Both the position numbers and the translations under genes were made by a program. A DNA stretch of 64,000 nucleotides from CAWGJC01 sp965276665 (GTDB lineage Bacteria > Pseudomonadota > Alphaproteobacteria > Acetobacterales > Acetobacteraceae), in assembly GCA_965276665.1 (NCBI GenBank), contig OZ255620.1, positions 3,534,001 through 3,598,000 of the forward strand. The letters are read 5' to 3'. Numbering within the stretch: position 1 is the stretch's first letter; each line of letters starts with the position of its first letter. Below, piece by piece: positions 27,449 to 35,400 of this stretch. The notes under the pieces were generated by a model. That model was given only the letters and a program-made list of their open reading frames with translations. It searched no databases and was not told the origin of the DNA.

Positions 27449-28681
27449 TCATGCGGGCAGGCCCGCATCGTGCACCAGGCCCGCATCGTGCAGTCGTCCG
27501 ATCTCGCCGGCGGGCAGGCCCAGCACCGTGGCGAGCACCTCGTCGGTGTCCCGGCCGAGGGTGGGGGCCGGTCGCGGCGCGCCGCGTGCCTCCGACGGGA
27601 TGGTGGCGGCGGCGCCGGGCGTCAGATAATGCCGCCCGCCAGGGTGTTCCACCTCGGCGAGCAGCGGGTTGGCGGCCGACAGCGCGGGATCATGCCCCAG
27701 CGCCTCGCGCAGCGTCTGGTAGGGGCCCCAGCAGACGCCCCGGCTTTCGAAGGCCGGGATCAGCTCGGCGGTCGTCTTGCCGGCGAAGGCGGCGGCGAAG
27801 AGCGGCATCAGCCGGTCGCGGTACGTGAAGCGCAGGCCCTCATCGGCGGCGAAGCTCACCCCGAGCGTGGCCTCAAGCGCCGCGACCTTCGCCGCGATGT
27901 CGAGGATGGCGATCAGCCCCGTCCATTGCCGAGGGGTGATCGCGACCACCATCAGCCGCTTGCCGTCGGCGGTCTCGAAATCCCGACCGAAGGCGCCGAA
28001 CAGCGCGTTGCCGAGACGCGGCCGGTCCTGCCCGGTGAGCTCCGCCTCCGCCATCATGCCGAGATGGCCCATGCTGGCGATCGCCATGTCGGCGAGCGGC
28101 ACGCGGATCTCGCGCCCCAGCCCGGTCAGGCGGCGCGCCCGCTCGCCCGAAACCAGGCTGAACGCGGCATAGGCGCCAGCCAGCAGATCCCAGGCGGGCA
28201 GCACGTGGTTCACCGGGCCGGGATACTCCGCCGGCCCGGTGATCGACGGCACGCCGACCGCGGCGTTGACCGTGTAATCGACCGCCTGCCGCCCATCCGC
28301 CCAGCCCATGATGCGGACGCACACCAGATCGTCCCGGAGCGGTTGCAGCCGGTCATAGGCGAGGAAGCCGGAGGCCGGGAAATTGGTCACGAATAGCCCG
28401 GCATTCTCGCCCGCGGCGGTGATGATTCGCACCGCCAGCTCCCGCCCCTCGGGCCGGGACAGGTCGAGGGCGACCGATTTCTTGCCCTTGTTCAGCCCCT
28501 CCCAATAAAGGCTGGGACCGCCGCCGGGCGAAAGCGGCCAGCGGCTGAAATCCGGCCCGCCGCCGATTTGGTCGATGCGGATCACCTCGGCGCCCATCTG
28601 CGCGAGATGCAGCGCGCAGGAGGGTGCGGCGATGAAGGATGCGGCCTCGACGACGCGCAATCCAGCGAGCAGCCCGTACAT
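27449..28681 (-). CDS. CoA-transferase family III protein, 2-methylfumaryl-CoA isomerase (Mct)-like
   Basis: 410 aa family III (CaiB/BaiF) protein. GLRVVEAASFIAAPSCALHL, GGGPDFSRWPL, SLYWEGLNKGKKSVALDLSR and the catalytic Asp (about 165) in NHVLPAWDLLAGAYAA are present. VDYTVNAAVGVPSITGP and GNALFGAFGRDFETADGKRL resemble 2-methylfumaryl-CoA isomerase, which moves CoA within mesaconyl-CoA from C1 to C4 in the 3-hydroxypropionate cycle. Next to a methylsuccinyl-CoA dehydrogenase-like gene this is a meaningful pairing. The last residues carry a duplicated HDAGL encoded by an 18-bp tandem repeat (27458-27493). Another family III activity cannot be excluded. Confidence 0.72.
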   Translation of the reverse strand: MYGLLAGLRVVEAASFIAAPSCALHLAQMGAEVIRIDQIGGGPDFSRWPLSPGGGPSLYWEGLNKGKKSVALDLSRPEGRELAVRIITAAGENAGLFVTNFPASGFLAYDRLQPLRDDLVCVRIMGWADGRQAVDYTVNAAVGVPSITGPAEYPGPVNHVLPAWDLLAGAYAAFSLVSGERARRLTGLGREIRVPLADMAIASMGHLGMMAEAELTGQDRPRLGNALFGAFGRDFETADGKRLMVVAITPRQWTGLIAILDIAAKVAALEATLGVSFAADEGLRFTYRDRLMPLFAAAFAGKTTAELIPAFESRGVCWGPYQTLREALGHDPALSAANPLLAEVEHPGGRHYLTPGAAATIPSEARGAPRPAPTLGRDTDEVLATVLGLPAGEIGRLHDAGLVHDAGLPA

Positions 28682-28968
28682 CCTCGCGGCTCAGTCCCGC
28701 CGGGGTCTGCGCGGGGCATCCGCACCGCAACTTCCCGCGCCGCCGCCGCCGATGATCCCGATTTCCATGCCCATCCCCTTGGCCGCCGGCGCAGGCCTAC
28801 CACCCAGGACGCGGACAGGAAATCTCCGGCGGTTCGTCCATCGCGCATCCGAGCAGGCTGCTGCTACGCAAGCACCTCGAGCCCGGCGAGGACGATCCGG
28901 CGGAGCGCTTCCGCCTCCGTGGAAATGCGGAATGAGCCAGCGATTGCCGGCTTCCGGAGAGACGGGGC
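28682..28968. other. Gap with possible gene debris
   Basis: No intact gene. On the minus strand MEIGIIGGGGAG (near 28770) looks like the start of an NAD-binding enzyme but the frame ends 15 codons later. EAEALRRIVLAGLEVLA (28864-28915) resembles a piece of a LysR effector domain. Both are too short to call. With the adhesin-like fragment downstream this strip looks like accumulated remains. Confidence 0.3.
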
Positions 28969-29160
28969 ATGGCGACGATCTATGGAGGAGCAAAAAAGGG
29001 CGTTAACTGGAGCACCGGAGCGAACTGGTCGGAAATCGAGAGCCACTGCAAACGACACGGTGCTCATCGTGACTGCGAGGCCCAAGACCATCACCGTCTC
29101 GTCGCGGTTCGCTGGTCCGGACAGGCGCAAATGCGAATTATGCCCGCCCATGTCGAGGAG
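28969..29160 (+). pseudogene. 5' fragment of an adhesin/autotransporter-like gene (probable)
   Basis: MATIYGGAKKGVNWSTGANW followed, in the next frame, by ATANDTVLIVTARPKTITVS. NWSTGANW and then xANDTVLI...KTITVSS is the repeated beta-strand pattern at the N-terminus of many large secreted adhesins and autotransporter passenger proteins. A frameshift lies near 29030 and nothing like the rest of such a protein follows; the CobW gene on the other strand ends at 29163. Short and based on pattern only. Confidence 0.4.
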
Positions 29161-29162
29161 AT

Positions 29163-30062
29163 TTAGCGCAGGCGAACGCCGTCGAACAGCACAGCGAGCT
29201 CGGCATCCGGCGGCAGGCGGTGATCGCCGATCAGCACGATGCCGCCGATGGTCTCGCCGTCCCAGGGCCGCAGCGTCCAGCGCTTGCCGACAAGCTGCAT
29301 CACGCGCGGCTCTCCGGACGGGCCGACGCGGCAGAACCCTTTGCCGCGCAGCACCGAATCCGGCAGGCGCGCGAGCAGCAGGCGCAGCTTGGCCTCGTCG
29401 AGCAGCGAATCGCTTCGCCAGTGCCAGCTCCGGAACGTATGGTCGGGCGGCGTCGCCGCGAACCGGCTGGACGGTTCGTCGTGCGGGCCGGTGAGCAGAA
29501 TGTCCGGTATCGCGCCATACGCGATCTCCGCGACGCGTGCATCGGGACGGACGCGCATGATCGCCTCCCGCGTTGCCGCCCGCGAGGCATCATCCGCGAG
29601 ATCGCATTTGCTGATCAGGATGAGATCGGCCCGCGCGAGCTGTCGCTCCAGCGTGTCGGTGAGCCAGCGATCCGCGAGATGGGCGGTGAAGCCCGCCGCA
29701 TCCGCGAGCACCAGCACCGCATCCAGCGCGATGTCGGCCTCCAGCATCGCCACCTGCGCGATGCGCCAGGGATCGGATACGCCGCTCGCCTCGATGACGA
29801 TCCGCTCCGGCGCCGGATCGCGCGCCAGCATCGCGGCCAGGCTGCCGCTGAGATCGGTGCCGAGCGAGCAGCAGACGCAGCCATTGCTGAGCGAGATCAC
29901 GCCGCCATCGCGCGCGGTGATCAACTCCGCATCGATGTTGACCGCGCCGAAATCATTGACCAGCACGCCGATCCGGGATGTCGCGTGGCGCAGGATGTGG
30001 TTGAGCACGGTCGTCTTGCCGCTGCCGAGAAAGCCGCCGAGAATCGCGAGCGGGACGCTCAT
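29163..30062 (-). CDS. CobW/COG0523 family GTPase, probable metallochaperone
   Basis: 299 aa from the ATG at 30062. G1 motif GGFLGSGKTT (residues 9-18), the metal-binding LSNGCVCCSLGTDL (GCxCC), and LILISKCDLAD (the N/SKxD guanine motif, with Ser in place of Asn), then a C-terminal CobW_C region (FRSWHWRSDSLLDEAKLRLL). COG0523 GTPases deliver zinc or another metal to client enzymes. The ATG overlaps the amidohydrolase stop by 4 bp (ATGA), so the metal-dependent amidohydrolase is the obvious candidate client. Confidence 0.88.
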   Translation of the reverse strand: MSVPLAILGGFLGSGKTTVLNHILRHATSRIGVLVNDFGAVNIDAELITARDGGVISLSNGCVCCSLGTDLSGSLAAMLARDPAPERIVIEASGVSDPWRIAQVAMLEADIALDAVLVLADAAGFTAHLADRWLTDTLERQLARADLILISKCDLADDASRAATREAIMRVRPDARVAEIAYGAIPDILLTGPHDEPSSRFAATPPDHTFRSWHWRSDSLLDEAKLRLLLARLPDSVLRGKGFCRVGPSGEPRVMQLVGKRWTLRPWDGETIGGIVLIGDHRLPPDAELAVLFDGVRLR

Positions 30063-31684
30063 TCCGGATTGGCGAACACCGCACCGCCGCGCACCGTCGC
30101 GTGCACGCGGATGTCGCGCAGATGCCCGGGCGCGACTTCCAGCGGATCCTCGTCGAGCACCGCGAAATCGGCGAATTTCCCGACCTCGATGCTGCCGACC
30201 ATATGGTCGAGCTTCAGCGTATAGGCCGCGCCCAGCGTCACCGCATGCAACGCGTCGGCGACCGGGATGCGCTCGCCTTCGCCGAGCACACGGCCGGCGG
30301 CGGTCTCGCGCATCACCGCGCACCAGGCGGTGAAGAGCGGCGCCAGTGGCGTCACCGGCGCATCGGAATGGATCGCGAAGGGGATGCCGAGGCGGAGCGC
30401 GGTGCCGCACGCATCCATCCGCATCGCGCGCGACAGCCCCATCGTCTGCGCGACATGCTCCTCGCCCCAGTAATAGATGTGGTTGGCGAAAATGTTGCAG
30501 CAGAGATCAAGCGCCTTGATCCGGCGGAACAGCGCGGGATCGGGCATCTGGCAATGCTGCAGCGTGTGGCGGTGATCGGCGCGCGGATGCGCGGCGATCG
30601 CGCGGCCGAACATCTCGACCGCCGCCTCGGTCGCCTCGTCGCCATTGGTGTGGATATGCAGCACCGCGCCGACGCGGTGATACGCCTCGATGATCGTGCC
30701 GAGCTCCGCCGGCGCCACATACCACAACCCGTTCGGCGCACCGTTATGGTAGCCGGGCCAGCGCATCCGCGCGGTAAAGCCCTGGATCGAGCCGTCGACG
30801 ACGATCTTCACCAGCCCGAAATGCAGGCTGTCATTGCCCTGTCCGCGCAACGCCTGCCAGCGCGCGACACCCTCAGCGACGCCGTAGAAGCGCGCGCCGA
30901 GCGCCGGGACGAGGCGGAGCGGAAAACTCGGATCGAGGCTCGCCTCGCGATAGGCGGCGACCGTCTCCTCCGTCATGTCGCTGACGAGATCGGTCGCGGT
31001 GGTGACGCCGGCGAGCTGCGCGACCCGGCCGAACATGTGCAGGGATTCGGCGTCGAGCACTTGGGCAAACGCGTCGGCCGCCACCGTGCGGCGCACCCGC
31101 CCCATCGCCTCGGGACCGCGGATCTCGCCGGTGGGTTCGCCGGCTTCGTCGCGCACCAGACCATCGAGGTCGGTGTCGCGGGTGAAGCCGGCCTGCCGCA
31201 GGGCGGTCGAATTGAGGTTCATCGTGTGGAACGAGGCATGGGTGACAACGACCGGGCGCTCGATCGCCACGCGGTCGAGATCGGCCGCGTTCATCCGCCG
31301 GCCGCGGAAATAGATCGGGTCAAAGCCCCAGGCGCAGATCGGCGCGTCGCCCGCGGCATTGCCGAGCCGTTCCACCACCGCCTCGATGCTCTTCAACCCG
31401 CGCGCCACCTCGCCATCCGGCGCGCGGCGGTCGAAAAAACCCACATACGGGTCGCGCCACATCGCGCCCTCGCTGCGATGGCTGTGCCCCTCGACGAAGC
31501 CCGGCAGCAGAATCTTGTCGGCAAACCGGGTGTCGGTCTCGGCGGCGCCGATATCCGCCATCTCCGCCGTGCCGCCCACCGCGAGGATGCGCCCCTCGCG
31601 CATCGCGACATGCGTCGCGTCCGGCAAGGACGGGTTCATCGTGATCACGCGGCGCGCCACGAACACGGTCACTGCCTCGGCCAT
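30059..31684 (-). CDS. Amidohydrolase family 3 protein (YtcJ-like)
   Basis: 541 aa. N-terminal metal motif PGFVEGHSHR (HxH), then HIHTNGDEA and HTLQHCQ histidines, and the terminal FAIHSDAPVTPLAP and VGSIEVGKFADFAVLDEDPL stretches typical of the YtcJ/LAF3-like amidohydrolase group. Such enzymes hydrolyse amide or related bonds with one or two bound metals; substrate unknown. The ATG at 31684 follows the xth stop by one base, and its own stop overlaps the CobW start, so the three genes form one transcript. Confidence 0.9.
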   Translation of the reverse strand: MAEAVTVFVARRVITMNPSLPDATHVAMREGRILAVGGTAEMADIGAAETDTRFADKILLPGFVEGHSHRSEGAMWRDPYVGFFDRRAPDGEVARGLKSIEAVVERLGNAAGDAPICAWGFDPIYFRGRRMNAADLDRVAIERPVVVTHASFHTMNLNSTALRQAGFTRDTDLDGLVRDEAGEPTGEIRGPEAMGRVRRTVAADAFAQVLDAESLHMFGRVAQLAGVTTATDLVSDMTEETVAAYREASLDPSFPLRLVPALGARFYGVAEGVARWQALRGQGNDSLHFGLVKIVVDGSIQGFTARMRWPGYHNGAPNGLWYVAPAELGTIIEAYHRVGAVLHIHTNGDEATEAAVEMFGRAIAAHPRADHRHTLQHCQMPDPALFRRIKALDLCCNIFANHIYYWGEEHVAQTMGLSRAMRMDACGTALRLGIPFAIHSDAPVTPLAPLFTAWCAVMRETAAGRVLGEGERIPVADALHAVTLGAAYTLKLDHMVGSIEVGKFADFAVLDEDPLEVAPGHLRDIRVHATVRGGAVFANPE

Positions 31685-31685
31685 C

Positions 31686-32492
31686 CTACACCTCCATCAC
31701 AACCGAGACCGGCACGTGATCGCTCGCCTGCTGCCAGTCCCGCGCGTCCTTGAGAATCGTCTGCGATGCGAGGCCCGGCACGAGATCGGGCGAGACCCAC
31801 ACATGGTCGAGCCGCCGCCCGCGATCGGAGGCGCGCCAGTCGCGGTTGCGATACGACCACCAGGTGTAGAGCTTCTCCTCCGGCGGCACGAAATGCCGTA
31901 CGGCATCCACGAACCCGGTGCGCTGCCAGCCCTGCAGCGCCGCGACCTCGACCGGCGTGTGGCTGACCACGCCCAGCAGCTGCTTGTGGCTCCAGACATC
32001 GTGCTCGAGCGGCGCGATGTTGAGATCGCCCACCAGCACCGTGCGGGAAAACCCGGCGCGGCCGGTGAACCAGGCGGTCGCCTCGCGCAGGAAATCGAGC
32101 TTATGGGCGAATTTCGGGTTCGCCGCCGGCTCCGGCACGTCGCCGCCAGCCGGGACGTAGAAATCATGCAGCTCGACCGGTCCGGACGGCGCCTCCAAGA
32201 TCACCGCGAGATGCCGGCAATCGCCGCGTTCGCACCAATCCGGCGCCTGCTCGTCCACGCGCAGGGCGAGGCGGGAGAGGATCGCGACGCCGTTGTAGCC
32301 CTTCATCCCGCGCCGTGCGACATGCGGGTAGCCCAGCGCGCCGGGTGCGGTGTCCGGGAACAGCTCGTCCGGCACCTTCGTCTCCTGCAGGCAGATCACG
32401 TCAGGATCGAGTGCCGCGATCAGATGCGAGAGCAACGGCAGACGGAGGCGGAGGGAGTTGATGTTCCAGGTGGCGATGCGGAGTTGGGCCAT
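31686..32492 (-). CDS. xth: Exodeoxyribonuclease III
   Basis: 268 aa. The AP-endonuclease/exonuclease III fold is complete: IATWNINSLRLRL, VICLQETKVPDE (catalytic Glu), FYVPAGGD (YVPxG), VLVGDLNIAP (GDxN), and the final QQASDHVPVSV (SDHxP). It nicks abasic sites and degrades 3' ends in base-excision repair, in the cytoplasm. First gene of the xth-amidohydrolase-cobW run; divergent from a LivK-like gene across 117 bp. Confidence 0.95.
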   Translation of the reverse strand: MAQLRIATWNINSLRLRLPLLSHLIAALDPDVICLQETKVPDELFPDTAPGALGYPHVARRGMKGYNGVAILSRLALRVDEQAPDWCERGDCRHLAVILEAPSGPVELHDFYVPAGGDVPEPAANPKFAHKLDFLREATAWFTGRAGFSRTVLVGDLNIAPLEHDVWSHKQLLGVVSHTPVEVAALQGWQRTGFVDAVRHFVPPEEKLYTWWSYRNRDWRASDRGRRLDHVWVSPDLVPGLASQTILKDARDWQQASDHVPVSVVMEV

Positions 32493-32609
32493 GCGCGACA
32501 GGATGCCCGGATGGGCGCGCCTGGCAACCCGTCTTGCGGCGACGCGCCGATCGTTGCATTACGCAGGGCAAACATTCCCGATCGTGGAACCAAGCTGGAG
32601 GAACGCGCG

Positions 32610-33743
32610 ATGCGCCGCCGGACATTCACCACCTCATTGGCGGCCTCCGCCCTCGTCTCCGCCGCCGGCACCGGCGCGCGGGCGCAGCAGCCGCCGGTCC
32701 CGGTCGGCGCCATCGAGATCCTGAGCGGCCCGAACGCCGCCTACGGCATCGCGATCCGCGGCGGGCTCGAGCTCGCGCTGGCCGACATCAACGCGAAAGG
32801 CGTGCTCGGCGGCCGCAAGATCGCGCTCACCGTCGAGGATTCCGCCGGCGACAAGAACCAGGCGATCAACGCCGCGCGCAAGCTGATCGGCCGCGACAAG
32901 GTGGTCTCGATGATCGGCCCCACGCTGTCGAACGAGATGTTCGCCGTCGGGCCGGTGACCAACCAACGCAAGATCCCGACCATCGGCACGTCCACCACCG
33001 CCAACGGCATCACCGATATCGGCGATTACATCTTCCGCACCTCGCTGCCGGAATCGGACGTCGTGCCCGTCACCTTCCGCCACGCCCAGGCGAAGTTCGG
33101 CACCAAAACCATCGCGCTGATCTACGCGAATGACGACGCCTTCTCGAAATCCGGCTTCGACGTGATGAAGGAAGCGGCGGAGAAGACCGGACTCAAGATC
33201 CTCACCATCGAGACCTTCGGCAGCAAGGACACCGATTTCTCCGCCCAGCTCACCAAGATCAAATCCCTCAAGCCGGACGCGATCGGCATCTCCGCCCTCG
33301 TCGAACCCGTCTCCGGCGTGCTGCTGCAGGCGCGCCAGCTCGGCTTCGGACCGGAAACCACCTTCATCGGCGGCAACGGCTCCAACTCGCCGAAACTCGG
33401 CCAGATCGCCGGCGCCGCGGCGGACGGGCTGATCGTCGGCAGCCCCTGGTTCATCGGCAAGCCGGACCCCGCCAACCAGGCCTTCGTCAAAGCCTTCACC
33501 GCGAAATACGGCAACCCACCCGACCAGTTCGCGGCCCAGGCCTACGACACCATGGCGATCCTCGCCGCAGCCATCGACCGCGCCGGCAGCCCGGACCCCG
33601 ACAAGATCCGCACCAGCCTTCTGCAAACCAACTACACCGGCGTCATGGGCCCGTTTACCTTCACCCCCCACCGCGACCCCGCCTCCACCGAAGGCGTTGT
33701 CGTCCTGGTGATGAAGAACGGCCAGTTCGGCATCCTGTCCTGA
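32610..33743 (+). CDS. Branched-chain amino acid-type ABC substrate-binding protein (LivK-like)
   Basis: 377 aa from the ATG at 32610, after a GGAGG site. MRRRTFTTSLAASALVSAAG suggests a signal peptide, perhaps Tat. Mature features of peripla_BP_6: VGAIEILSGPNAAYGIAIRG, LGGRKIALTVEDSAGDKNQA, VSMIGPTLSNEMFAVGPV, TDFSAQLTKIKSLKPDAIGI, and NPPDQFAAQAYDTM. It binds an amino acid or aromatic compound in the periplasm. No livHMGF genes adjoin it, so it is an orphan or serves a transporter elsewhere. Confidence 0.9.
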   Translation: MRRRTFTTSLAASALVSAAGTGARAQQPPVPVGAIEILSGPNAAYGIAIRGGLELALADINAKGVLGGRKIALTVEDSAGDKNQAINAARKLIGRDKVVSMIGPTLSNEMFAVGPVTNQRKIPTIGTSTTANGITDIGDYIFRTSLPESDVVPVTFRHAQAKFGTKTIALIYANDDAFSKSGFDVMKEAAEKTGLKILTIETFGSKDTDFSAQLTKIKSLKPDAIGISALVEPVSGVLLQARQLGFGPETTFIGGNGSNSPKLGQIAGAAADGLIVGSPWFIGKPDPANQAFVKAFTAKYGNPPDQFAAQAYDTMAILAAAIDRAGSPDPDKIRTSLLQTNYTGVMGPFTFTPHRDPASTEGVVVLVMKNGQFGILS

Positions 33744-33761
33744 GCACGCGCCGGTAGATGA

Positions 33762-34000
33762 GGGGGGCTTCGCCCCCCGGCCCGCCAGGGGCGCTGCCCC
33801 TGGACCCCGCCAAGGGACAGTCGTCCCTTGGAACCCTCAGACTGGTTTGTTAGGAGAGCGGCGGGTAAGGATGCCGACCTCCAGGTCTTCTCGCCCGCCC
33901 CTCTCCTAACAAACCAAAGTTTTAGGGGTCCAGGGGATGACCATCCCCTGGCGGGATCCAAGGGCAGAGCCCTTGGCGGGGGCCTAGGGGCGGAGCCCCC
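33762..34000. repeat. Nested hairpin array (mirror-ordered palindromes)
   Basis: 239 bp filled with hairpins in nearly mirror order. Left side: GGGGGGC-TTC-GCCCCCC (33762), CCAGGGGC-GCT-GCCCCTGG (33785), CAAGGGAC-AGTC-GTCCCTTG (33811), and the arm GGTTTGTTAGGAGAG (33844). Right side: the opposite arm CTCTCCTAACAAACC (33901), CCAGGGGATGACCATCCCCTGG (33930), CCAAGGGC-AGA-GCCCTTGG (33958), and GGGGC-GGA-GCCCC (33987). It separates two convergent genes and probably works as a bidirectional terminator. Same family as 38764-38930. Confidence 0.8.
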
Positions 34001-34005
34001 TTCCA

Positions 34006-34563
34006 CTATCGATGCGCGCCCGGGATCCAGAGGGTGTCGAGCTGGCCGTTGGCGTTGAGCACGCGGGCGAGGGTGAAGAGGTGGTCGGAGAGGCGGTTGA
34101 GGTATTGGGTGATCGTGGGGTTGATGGGGTCGGCGTTGGCGAGGTGGGTGAGGGTTCGCTCGGCGCGGCGGGCGATGGTTCGGGCGAGGTGGGTTGAGGC
34201 GGCGGCCGGGGTTCCGCCGGGCAGCACGAAGCTGGTGAGTGGCGGCAGCTCGGCGTTCATCGCGATGATTTCGGCCTCGAGCCGCGCGCAGTGCGTGGGG
34301 GCGATGCGCAGGCGGGTGGTGTCGGTTTCGTCCCAGGGGCGGGCGAGGTCGGCGCCGAGGTCGAACAGATCGTTCTGGATGCGGGCGATCATCGCGTCTT
34401 CCTCGCCAGCGAGGTGGAGGCGGAGCAGGCCGAGCGCGGCGTTGGTTTCGTCCACCGCGCCGATCGCCTCGATGCGCGCGCTGTCCTTGCGCAGCCGGGT
34501 GCCGTCGGCGAGCGAGGTTTCGCCGCCATCGCCGCCGCGGGTGACGACCCGATCGATTCTCAT
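34006..34563 (-). CDS. pduO: ATP:cob(I)alamin adenosyltransferase, PduO type
   Basis: 185 aa. VVTRGGDGGETSLADGTRLR is the ATP-binding start of the PduO family; ARTIARRAERTLTHL and LNRLSDHLFTLARVLN contain the conserved Arg/Glu and the cobalamin-facing helix. It transfers the adenosyl group of ATP to reduced cobalamin, providing coenzyme B12 (for example for methylmalonyl-CoA mutase). Length is normal. It is followed by the hairpin array and lies 14 bp after the tonB-like gene on the same strand. Confidence 0.93.
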   Translation of the reverse strand: MRIDRVVTRGGDGGETSLADGTRLRKDSARIEAIGAVDETNAALGLLRLHLAGEEDAMIARIQNDLFDLGADLARPWDETDTTRLRIAPTHCARLEAEIIAMNAELPPLTSFVLPGGTPAAASTHLARTIARRAERTLTHLANADPINPTITQYLNRLSDHLFTLARVLNANGQLDTLWIPGAHR

Positions 34564-34576
34564 GCGGGGTTGGTCC

Positions 34577-35338
34577 TCATCGGTGGTCGAGCCCGAAGAT
34601 CATCCGGAACGGGAGTTCGGACGCTACGGGCAGACCGTCCTTCTGCTCGGGGTTGAAGTGCCAGCGGAGGACCGCGTCGCGTGCGGCCTCGTCGAGCACG
34701 GTGTAGCCCGAACTCTCGACGATATCGACGCTGCTGGCGTCGCCGCTCGGGGCGACGTGGATCAGCAGGTCGACGGTGCCTTCCTCGTTTCGGGCGGCCG
34801 CTGCTGGCGGGTAGTGCGGCGGGAAGTTGCGGAAGCCGGCATCGAGCTTGGCGGCGACGATGGCGGAGCCGCTGACGCGGCCGGCGGAGAACTCGCTGCC
34901 GGTGCCGAGATTGACCTCGGCCGTTGAATCCTCGTCCGGGGCGGCGTGCGGCGCAGGGGGCGGCGGCATCGGCACGGCGGCCGGGTCCAGCGGGGCGGGA
35001 TCGGGGGGCGGTTTCCGGGGCGGCGGTGGGGGCGGCTTGGCGCTTGCCTGCTGCGGCGGCTGAGCCGGCTTCGGCGGTTGTGGCGGCGTGGGGGCTGGCT
35101 GCGGTTGCGGCGGGACGGCCTGCGCGCCGGGCGTCCCCTCGCTGACATTGGTGGATTTCTGAATGATCATCGCGACGGTGGCCAGGGAAGGCGCCGGGGG
35201 CGGCACGCGCCGCCGTGCCGTCCAGGGCACCAGGAGTCCGACCGCCGCGACGTGCAGCAGCAGCGACACGCCGAGCACCCAGGGCAGGATCCGCCGCGAC
35301 CTCGACGCCACCCCCAGCCGCGATCCGGTCTCCGTCAT
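34577..35338 (-). CDS. TonB family energy-transducing protein
   Basis: 253 aa from the ATG at 35338. One N-terminal membrane anchor (RILPWVLGVSLLLHVAAVGL) carries the TonB-type histidine. A long Pro/Lys/Gln spacer follows (about residues 75-135), then a C-terminal TonB domain with FPPHYPPAAAARNEEGTVDL, VDIVESSGYTVLDEAARDAV and WHFNP. It would carry proton-motive energy to outer-membrane receptors. No exbB/exbD or receptor gene is in the window. Confidence 0.88.
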   Translation of the reverse strand: MTETGSRLGVASRSRRILPWVLGVSLLLHVAAVGLLVPWTARRRVPPPAPSLATVAMIIQKSTNVSEGTPGAQAVPPQPQPAPTPPQPPKPAQPPQQASAKPPPPPPRKPPPDPAPLDPAAVPMPPPPAPHAAPDEDSTAEVNLGTGSEFSAGRVSGSAIVAAKLDAGFRNFPPHYPPAAAARNEEGTVDLLIHVAPSGDASSVDIVESSGYTVLDEAARDAVLRWHFNPEQKDGLPVASELPFRMIFGLDHR

Positions 35339-35400
35339 CGACCCCTTTCCCGGCGAACTCCGGAAAGCATAGCGCGGGGCCGGGCGGTTCGCAGAGGCCT

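Noticed and set aside
28691..28780. MEIGIIGGGGAG as the start of a dehydrogenase
   Set aside because: The frame ends after about 15 more residues and nothing downstream continues the fold; it may be chance in GC-rich sequence.
28864..28920. LysR-like effector-domain fragment (EAEALRRIVLAGLEVLA)
   Set aside because: Too short and lacks the rest of the domain; kept only as part of the debris description.
34012..35063. Gly/Arg-rich plus-strand frames over pduO and tonB
   Set aside because: They are complements of the Pro/Lys-rich spacer of TonB and of PduO, not real proteins.
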